The position numbers were made by a program, and so were the translations under genes. Below the pieces are notes generated by a model, which saw only the letters and a program-made list of their open reading frames with translations, did no database searches and was not told where the DNA came from. Positions 60,251 to 64,000 of a stretch of DNA of 64,000 bases are shown one piece after another. The stretch lies in assembly GCA_910578935.1 (NCBI GenBank), contig CAJTSM010000016.1, positions 1 through 64,000 on the forward strand. The letters run 5' to 3'. Position 1 is the stretch's first letter. Each line of letters begins with the position of its first letter. This DNA is from an uncultured Oscillibacter sp. (lineage in GTDB: Bacteria; Bacillota; Clostridia; Oscillospirales; Oscillospiraceae).

Positions 60251-61215
60251 GAACAATCTGCGTTTATCAAGAGTTCCTGACCGAAGCCCACAAGACCCAG
60301 ATCCGAGAGGCGGCAGAGCCGCTGGGGTTTGCCCCCCGGTTTTTCACCCTGGACCGGTTCGAGGAGGCGAAAGCCTGCCTCCAGGACAGCGAGATCCTTT
60401 ACGCCCATTCGGTGGATCTGCTTCGAGAGGCTCCGGCGTCCCTCAAGTGGTACTGCTGCTCCTACGCAGGGGTGGACCCCTACTGCAAGGACCCGTCCCT
60501 TTTCGCCAATCCGGACTGCCTGCTGACTAATTCCAGCTGCTATGGCGTCACCATCGCGGAGCATGTGGTCATGGTGCTGCTGATGCTCCTCCGCCGGATG
60601 CCGGAGTATGAGGAGGTAGTCCGAAACCGGGGATGGAGCAATCAGCTGCCTATCCGCTCGATCCGGGACAACGATTTCACGATCCTGGGCACGGGCGATA
60701 TCGGCGTAAACGTGGCGGGCCGCCTGCGCGGCATGGGGGCCGCCCGGATTACCGGCCTGAGCCGCAGCGGCCGGGCGCAGGAGGGGTTTGACAGGGTTCT
60801 GCCGATCTCCCAATTGGACGAAGTGCTGCCCCAAACAAAAAATCTCATTATGGCCCTGCCCGGCACAGCGGAGACAGTCCATATTTTGAACCGGGCGCGC
60901 ATTGCCCTGCTGCCCCGGGAAGCCTATGTGGTGAATGTGGGCCGGGGTACTGCCGTGGAGCAGGAGGCCTTGGCGGAGGCTCTGAACGCCGGAGCTTTAG
61001 GCGGCGCGGCCCTGGATGTGATGGACCCGGAACCCCTGCCGCCGGACCACCCTCTGTGGACGGCCCGGAACATCATTCTCACCCCCCACGTCTCGGGGAA
61101 CATGACCCTGGGCTATACCTGTGACCGGAATGTGGAGATGTTCTGCGCGGACCTGAAAAACTACGCCGCCGGACAGCCCTTGAACGGCCTGATTGACCGG
61201 AGCAAGGGTTACTGA
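60247..61215 (+). CDS. D-2-hydroxyacid dehydrogenase (NAD-dependent)
   Basis: This 322-residue protein belongs to the 2-hydroxyacid dehydrogenase superfamily, GyaR/GhrA-like branch. Its marks are GVTIAEHVVMVLLMLLRRMP (~98), a Rossmann motif altered to GTGDIGVNVAGRL (~150), VVNVGRGTAVEQEALAEAL with the catalytic Arg (~228), and a Glu in MDPEPLPPDHPLW and His in TPHVSGN (~278). Co-translated with the COG2509 flavoprotein. The physiological acid is unknown. A GC hairpin (61224-61249) follows. Confidence 0.9.
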   Translation: MRTICVYQEFLTEAHKTQIREAAEPLGFAPRFFTLDRFEEAKACLQDSEILYAHSVDLLREAPASLKWYCCSYAGVDPYCKDPSLFANPDCLLTNSSCYGVTIAEHVVMVLLMLLRRMPEYEEVVRNRGWSNQLPIRSIRDNDFTILGTGDIGVNVAGRLRGMGAARITGLSRSGRAQEGFDRVLPISQLDEVLPQTKNLIMALPGTAETVHILNRARIALLPREAYVVNVGRGTAVEQEALAEALNAGALGGAALDVMDPEPLPPDHPLWTARNIILTPHVSGNMTLGYTCDRNVEMFCADLKNYAAGQPLNGLIDRSKGY

Positions 61216-61223
61216 GAACGGAA

Positions 61224-61249
61224 AGCGGCGGCCCGTCAGGGCCGCCGCT
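61224..61249. terminator. Convergent hairpin between dehydrogenase and micropeptide genes
   Basis: Perfect 11-bp stem AGCGGCGGCCC / GGGCCGCCGCT with a 4-base loop, 8 bases after the dehydrogenase stop and 15 bases after the second micropeptide stop (minus strand, followed there by TTTCC). It probably serves both directions. Confidence 0.6.
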
Positions 61250-61264
61250 GAATGGTGTCATGGT

Positions 61265-61324
61265 TTATCGGTTCAGGCAAACGGCACCGCTCAACACCAC
61301 GATGGAAAACAGCGTGTACAGCAT
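61265..61324 (-). CDS. Hydrophobic micropeptide B (19 residues)
   Basis: The minus-strand gene starts at ATG 61324 and encodes MLYTLFSIVVLSGAVCLNR, then TAA. A strong AGAAGGAGG box lies 7-8 bases upstream. It is homologous to micropeptide A just upstream (shared LYTL, then a hydrophobic stretch, then GAVC, two residues, Arg). The peptide is a single short membrane-spanning or surface-seeking helix with one Cys near the basic end. It is too short for normal gene finders. The pair of matching peptides each with its own ribosome site is the evidence for coding. Function unknown; toxin, signalling peptide or small membrane regulator are possible. Confidence 0.65.
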   Translation of the reverse strand: MLYTLFSIVVLSGAVCLNR

Positions 61325-61371
61325 GTGGAGCGCCTCCTTCTCTCATAAAATCTCTAAATCTTTGTTTGGGG

Positions 61372-61437
61372 TCAACGGCTGGCGCAAACGGCGCCGCCCA
61401 GCAGGAACATGAACAGCAGTGTGTACAGAGTGCTCAT
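61372..61437 (-). CDS. Hydrophobic micropeptide A (21 residues)
   Basis: On the minus strand ATG 61437 opens a 21-codon frame: MSTLYTLLFMFLLGGAVC then ASR, stop TGA at 61372. AAGGAGATA sits 7 bases upstream. It shares LYTL, the G-A-V-C motif and a C-terminal Arg with micropeptide B 48 bases further on, so the two look like a tandem duplication that has diverged while keeping motif and ribosome sites. The gap between the genes is AT-rich. Predicted as a one-helix membrane peptide. No known family is recognised. Confidence 0.65.
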   Translation of the reverse strand: MSTLYTLLFMFLLGGAVCASR

Positions 61438-61606
61438 TTTGGGGTATCTCCTTCTCTTTTGAGGTTGTTAGGATGATACCACAGCTTAGGGAGAAAGACA
61501 TCTAATATCTTGCCGGGTTTTTCCGGGGAAGGGCCCGGCCCGGAGTGGGAGGGGCGGTTGGCTTTATAACATCTTGCTTTCCCGGCCGGGAGGAAAGGAG
61601 GCCCCT

Positions 61607-62494
61607 GTGGCAGACGACCGGATTTTGTGCTTTGTGAAGCGGGAGGTGCGCTCCGTCTTCACGCCGGAAACCATGCCCCGGCTGGCATATGTCAGCCGGA
61701 CCCTGCCCTCAGACCGGGCTTATCACAGGATTCTGCATGCCCACCAGGACTTGGTAGAGGTCCTGCTGATCTGCGGAGGCGCGGGGCGGTATCTGATCGG
61801 AGAAACGTTTTATGACGTGAAGGCGGGGGACCTGCTGGTGTACAACAGCGGCGTGGTCCACGATGAGTTCTCCAGTGCGGAAAACGCCATCTCCGCCTAT
61901 TGCGCGGCCATCGCGGGACTGCGCCTGCCGGGGCTGCGGGAAAACACCCTTATTGCCGGCGATGCCCCGGCCCTCTTTCACACGGGGGAGGAAGCGGAGG
62001 ACCTGCGTCTCCTCTACGAAATGATGTACCGCTATCTGCTGGAGGACCGCCCTGGCTGCGAGGCCCTCTGCCATCATCTGATGCTGGCCCTGTTGGGCCG
62101 CATTCTTCAAATCACCGGCGACGCCCCCCGGCGGGACCGGGCAAACACGGAGCCCAAAGCTCTGGGCCGTCAAGTCCAGGCGTTTATCGACCGGCATTTC
62201 AGCGAGCCCCTGACCCTTCAGGATATGGGGAGGGCTCTCCATGTCAGCCCCTACTACCTCTCTCACGTGTTTAAGGAAACCAGCGGCTATTCTCCTACCC
62301 AATACCTTCTCCGCCGCCGGATCGGCGAGGCCCAGAACCTGCTGATTTCCACGGATCTGCCCATGGCGAGAATCGCGGAGCGGGTGGGCTTTGAAACTCA
62401 GAATTACTTCAACCTGCAATTTTCCAAGCATGTAGGGATGCCGCCGGGGAAGTACCGGGAATCCTTTGTGGGAAAGAAGAGGGGAGAACCGTAA
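61607..62494 (+). CDS. AraC-family transcriptional regulator
   Basis: This 295-residue regulator has a cupin-type sensor domain at ~20-140 (LLICGGAGRYLIGETFYDVKAG then DLLVYNSGVVHDE) and a C-terminal double HTH at ~190-290 (LTLQDMGRALHVSPYYLSHVFK then LPMARIAERVGFETQNYFNLQF). The start is GTG at 61607 with GGAAAGGAGG 5-6 bases upstream; the in-frame region before it has no ribosome site. It is divergent from the micropeptide genes and convergent with a MATE transporter. The target is unknown; the ~170-base region shared with the micropeptide genes makes them candidates. Confidence 0.88.
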   Translation: MADDRILCFVKREVRSVFTPETMPRLAYVSRTLPSDRAYHRILHAHQDLVEVLLICGGAGRYLIGETFYDVKAGDLLVYNSGVVHDEFSSAENAISAYCAAIAGLRLPGLRENTLIAGDAPALFHTGEEAEDLRLLYEMMYRYLLEDRPGCEALCHHLMLALLGRILQITGDAPRRDRANTEPKALGRQVQAFIDRHFSEPLTLQDMGRALHVSPYYLSHVFKETSGYSPTQYLLRRRIGEAQNLLISTDLPMARIAERVGFETQNYFNLQFSKHVGMPPGKYRESFVGKKRGEP

Positions 62495-62497
62495 ATA

Positions 62498-62524
62498 AGG
62501 CCGGACGGGAGTTCCCGTCGGCCT
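62498..62524. terminator. Convergent hairpin between AraC and MATE genes
   Basis: AGGCCGGACGGGA pairs imperfectly with TCCCGTCGGCCT around a tight loop, 4 bases after the AraC stop. T runs are poor on both sides. Confidence 0.5.
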
Positions 62525-62543
62525 GTTGTAGCGGTATACCATT

Positions 62544-63887
62544 TTAAAGGGCCATAGTCTCCCATTTATGCCCGTGAAAGCGGGGGAGGAAAAAGGCGAT
62601 GCGGAGAAACCAGTCGGCGAACATTGCCATCCAGATACCTACCACGCCAAAGCCCAAGACCCGCCCCAGGAGGATGCCGAAGCCCACCCGCATGGTCCAC
62701 ATGGAGACGGAGGAAACCACCATGGTGAACCGGGTGTCTCCCGCAGCCCGAAGGGCCTGGGGCAGGGTAAACGACAGGGGCCAGATCAGCATGCCCATAA
62801 AGCCGTGCATCCAGATGATCTGCCGGGCATACCGCTCCGCCTCTGGGGAGACATTGTAAAGCTGAAGAACCAGAGGCATGGCCAGATATACCAGCAGGAT
62901 GCAAAGATCCATGGAGACATAGGCGGCTTTCAGCAGTTTTTTGGCGTAAGCCCGGGCCTTGCCATAGTCACCGGCTCCCACGCATTGGGATACCACCGTT
63001 ACGATGCCCAGCCCCATCGCGTTGCCCGCCACGCATTGGAAAGTGGCGAAGGTGTTGCCGATGGCGTTGGCCGCGACAGAGGCGGTGCCCAGCACGGAGA
63101 CGGTGGAAAGGAGCAGGATCTTGCCCAGCTGGAACATGCTGCTTTCCAAGCCGTTGGTCACGCCGAAACGGAGGATGTTTTTGACGATGTAGCGGTCATG
63201 CCGGAGACTGAGCTTTTCCACCTGGAGAGGAAGACCGGGTTTCCGGAGCAGCACCAGCATGGCTGCGGCGGCGAACACCCGGGAAACCAGGGTGGGGATG
63301 GCCACACCCTCCACGCCCATGTGGAAGCCGAAAATAAGAAGGGCGTTGCCCGCGGCGTTGATGATATTCATAATCAGGGACACCCACATGGAAATTTTGG
63401 AGTTGCCCATGACCCGGAACAGAGCCGCACCGGCACTGTAGACCGCTAGAAAAGGAGTGGAAGATTCCACGATCAAATAATATGTGTTGGCGTAAGCCGC
63501 CACGTCGGCTTCCACCTGGCCGAACACCACATTTAAAACAAAGCTTTTTCCCAGGTAGAAAAGAGCGGTGATCAGCAGAGAGGACTCAAACATAAAAAGC
63601 AGGAGCTGCGCTCCGGCATGTCCGGCTTTTTCCCGCTCCAGGCGGCCCAGGTACTGTCCGGCGATGACCGCGCCGCCGGTAGCCAGGGCGGAGAAGGCCC
63701 CCACCAGCAGGACGTTTACCGTGTCCACCAGGGATACGGCGGAGATCGCCGCTTCGCCCACCTGGGAAACCATGACGGAGTCCAGCAGGCCCACGGTAAT
63801 GGCCAGGAGCTGTTCGATGATCAGCGGGACAATCAGGCGCCGGAGGTCCCGGTTCGTGAAATCAATTTGGATTGGTTCGGGTTTCAT
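62544..63887 (-). CDS. MATE-family efflux transporter (second)
   Basis: This 447-residue membrane protein has about twelve helices. Family marks are DLRRLIVPLIIEQLLAITVG then LLDSVMVSQVGEAAISAVSL near the N-terminus, ALATGGAVIAGQYLGR after TM2, and in the second half QCVAGNAMGLGIVTVVSQCVGAGDYGKA (given as QCVAGNAMGLGIVTVVSQ then CVGAGDYGKA). It differs clearly from the MarR-linked MATE at 7.7-9.0 kb. GAAGGAGAG lies before the ATG at 63887. It starts 19 bases after the stop of an AraC gene on the same strand, so the two may be co-transcribed. Confidence 0.93.
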   Translation of the reverse strand: MKPEPIQIDFTNRDLRRLIVPLIIEQLLAITVGLLDSVMVSQVGEAAISAVSLVDTVNVLLVGAFSALATGGAVIAGQYLGRLEREKAGHAGAQLLLFMFESSLLITALFYLGKSFVLNVVFGQVEADVAAYANTYYLIVESSTPFLAVYSAGAALFRVMGNSKISMWVSLIMNIINAAGNALLIFGFHMGVEGVAIPTLVSRVFAAAAMLVLLRKPGLPLQVEKLSLRHDRYIVKNILRFGVTNGLESSMFQLGKILLLSTVSVLGTASVAANAIGNTFATFQCVAGNAMGLGIVTVVSQCVGAGDYGKARAYAKKLLKAAYVSMDLCILLVYLAMPLVLQLYNVSPEAERYARQIIWMHGFMGMLIWPLSFTLPQALRAAGDTRFTMVVSSVSMWTMRVGFGILLGRVLGFGVVGIWMAMFADWFLRIAFFLPRFHGHKWETMAL

Positions 63888-63906
63888 TGGCTCTCCTTCT
63901 TCAACA

Positions 63907-64000
63907 TTATCGAAATTCCCGGGGATTCATATGAAAGGTGTTCCGAAAGGCCCGGAGGAAGGTAGAATACTCGGAAAAGCCCACTTGTTCCGCCGCCTTC
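63907..64000 (-). CDS. AraC-family regulator, C-terminal end (cut by window edge)
   Basis: The last 31 codons are visible on the minus strand and read KAAEQVGFSEYSTFLRAFRN then TFHMNPREFR, stop. This is the second recognition helix and end of an AraC/XylS HTH (VGF...F.R.F....G..P..FR). It lies immediately upstream of the MATE gene on the same strand and is its probable regulator. Confidence 0.85.
   Translation of the reverse strand, partial: KAAEQVGFSEYSTFLRAFRNTFHMNPREFR

Noticed and set aside
61252..61476. A 74-residue plus-strand frame
   Set aside because: It has no ribosome binding site, and the minus strand carries two well-signalled homologous micropeptides.

Overview
The window looks like chromosomal DNA of a strictly anaerobic, high-GC Clostridia bacterium of the Oscillospiraceae type (Flavonifractor, Lawsonibacter or Oscillibacter-like). 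This is inferred from AGGAGG ribosome binding sites, clostridial protein families, several TRAP transporters, a flavodiiron protein, and an acyl-CoA dehydrogenase fused to rubredoxin. No rRNA or species marker is present, so the genus is a guess.

Layout, left to right. 0-3 kb: the end of an integrative element (two tyrosine recombinases, one cut by the window edge) abutting tRNA-Arg(ACG), then a decayed symporter/iron-dependent alcohol dehydrogenase pair. 3-6.3 kb: an inositol-dehydrogenase-like and a hydroxypyruvate-isomerase-like gene, divergent from a LacI regulator. 6.4-9 kb: a GC-rich inverted-repeat element, a GIY-YIG-like protein, and a MarR/MATE efflux operon with tandem operators. 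9.3-16.5 kb: a hemolysin III gene, then an F-type ATP synthase operon. That operon has no separate delta gene: the delta C-terminal domain is fused to the front of alpha. Its beta gene carries a small deletion that removes the Walker A motif and shifts the frame. 16.7-27.8 kb: an EamA exporter, a VOC protein, and a four-carbon sugar-acid operon (DUF1537 kinase, PdxA2-type dehydrogenase, Fe-ADH, DapA-type aldolase, TRAP-TAXI importer) under a divergent PrpR-type regulator with a degenerate AAA+ domain.

27.9-34 kb: a YhcH / 2-hydroxyacid dehydrogenase / LarA-like operon, an AraC regulator, and a head-to-head pair (Fe-ADH and sigma-54-type activator) in which both genes have lost their 5' ends. 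34.3-40.7 kb: an MMPL exporter with a large secreted coiled-coil partner, divergent from two overlapping TetR genes. 41-44.6 kb: an Rrf2 regulator, an acyl-CoA dehydrogenase-EtfA-rubredoxin fusion and flavodiiron FprA, probably an oxygen or NO stress electron path. 44.8-56.6 kb: MerR, LysR, then a long co-directional cluster: a UGSC-like fusion protein, an FAD oxidoreductase, a DctPQM TRAP importer, an old-yellow-enzyme/dienoyl-CoA-reductase-type flavoprotein and a GPH/MFS transporter. This is an apparently uncharacterised uptake-and-reduction locus.

57-58.5 kb: a graveyard of mobile-element pieces (toxin-like tail with a small partner, DUF4417 fragment, recombinase fragment) beside tRNA-Gln(CTG). 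58.6-64 kb: a COG2509 flavoprotein with a 2-hydroxyacid dehydrogenase, two tandem 19-21-residue hydrophobic peptide genes, an AraC regulator, a second MATE transporter and the tail of another AraC gene. The best candidates for something new are the delta-alpha ATP synthase fusion, the tandem micropeptides at 61.3-61.4 kb, and the UGSC-like locus. All calls come from reading the sequence and from family knowledge; no searches were run.
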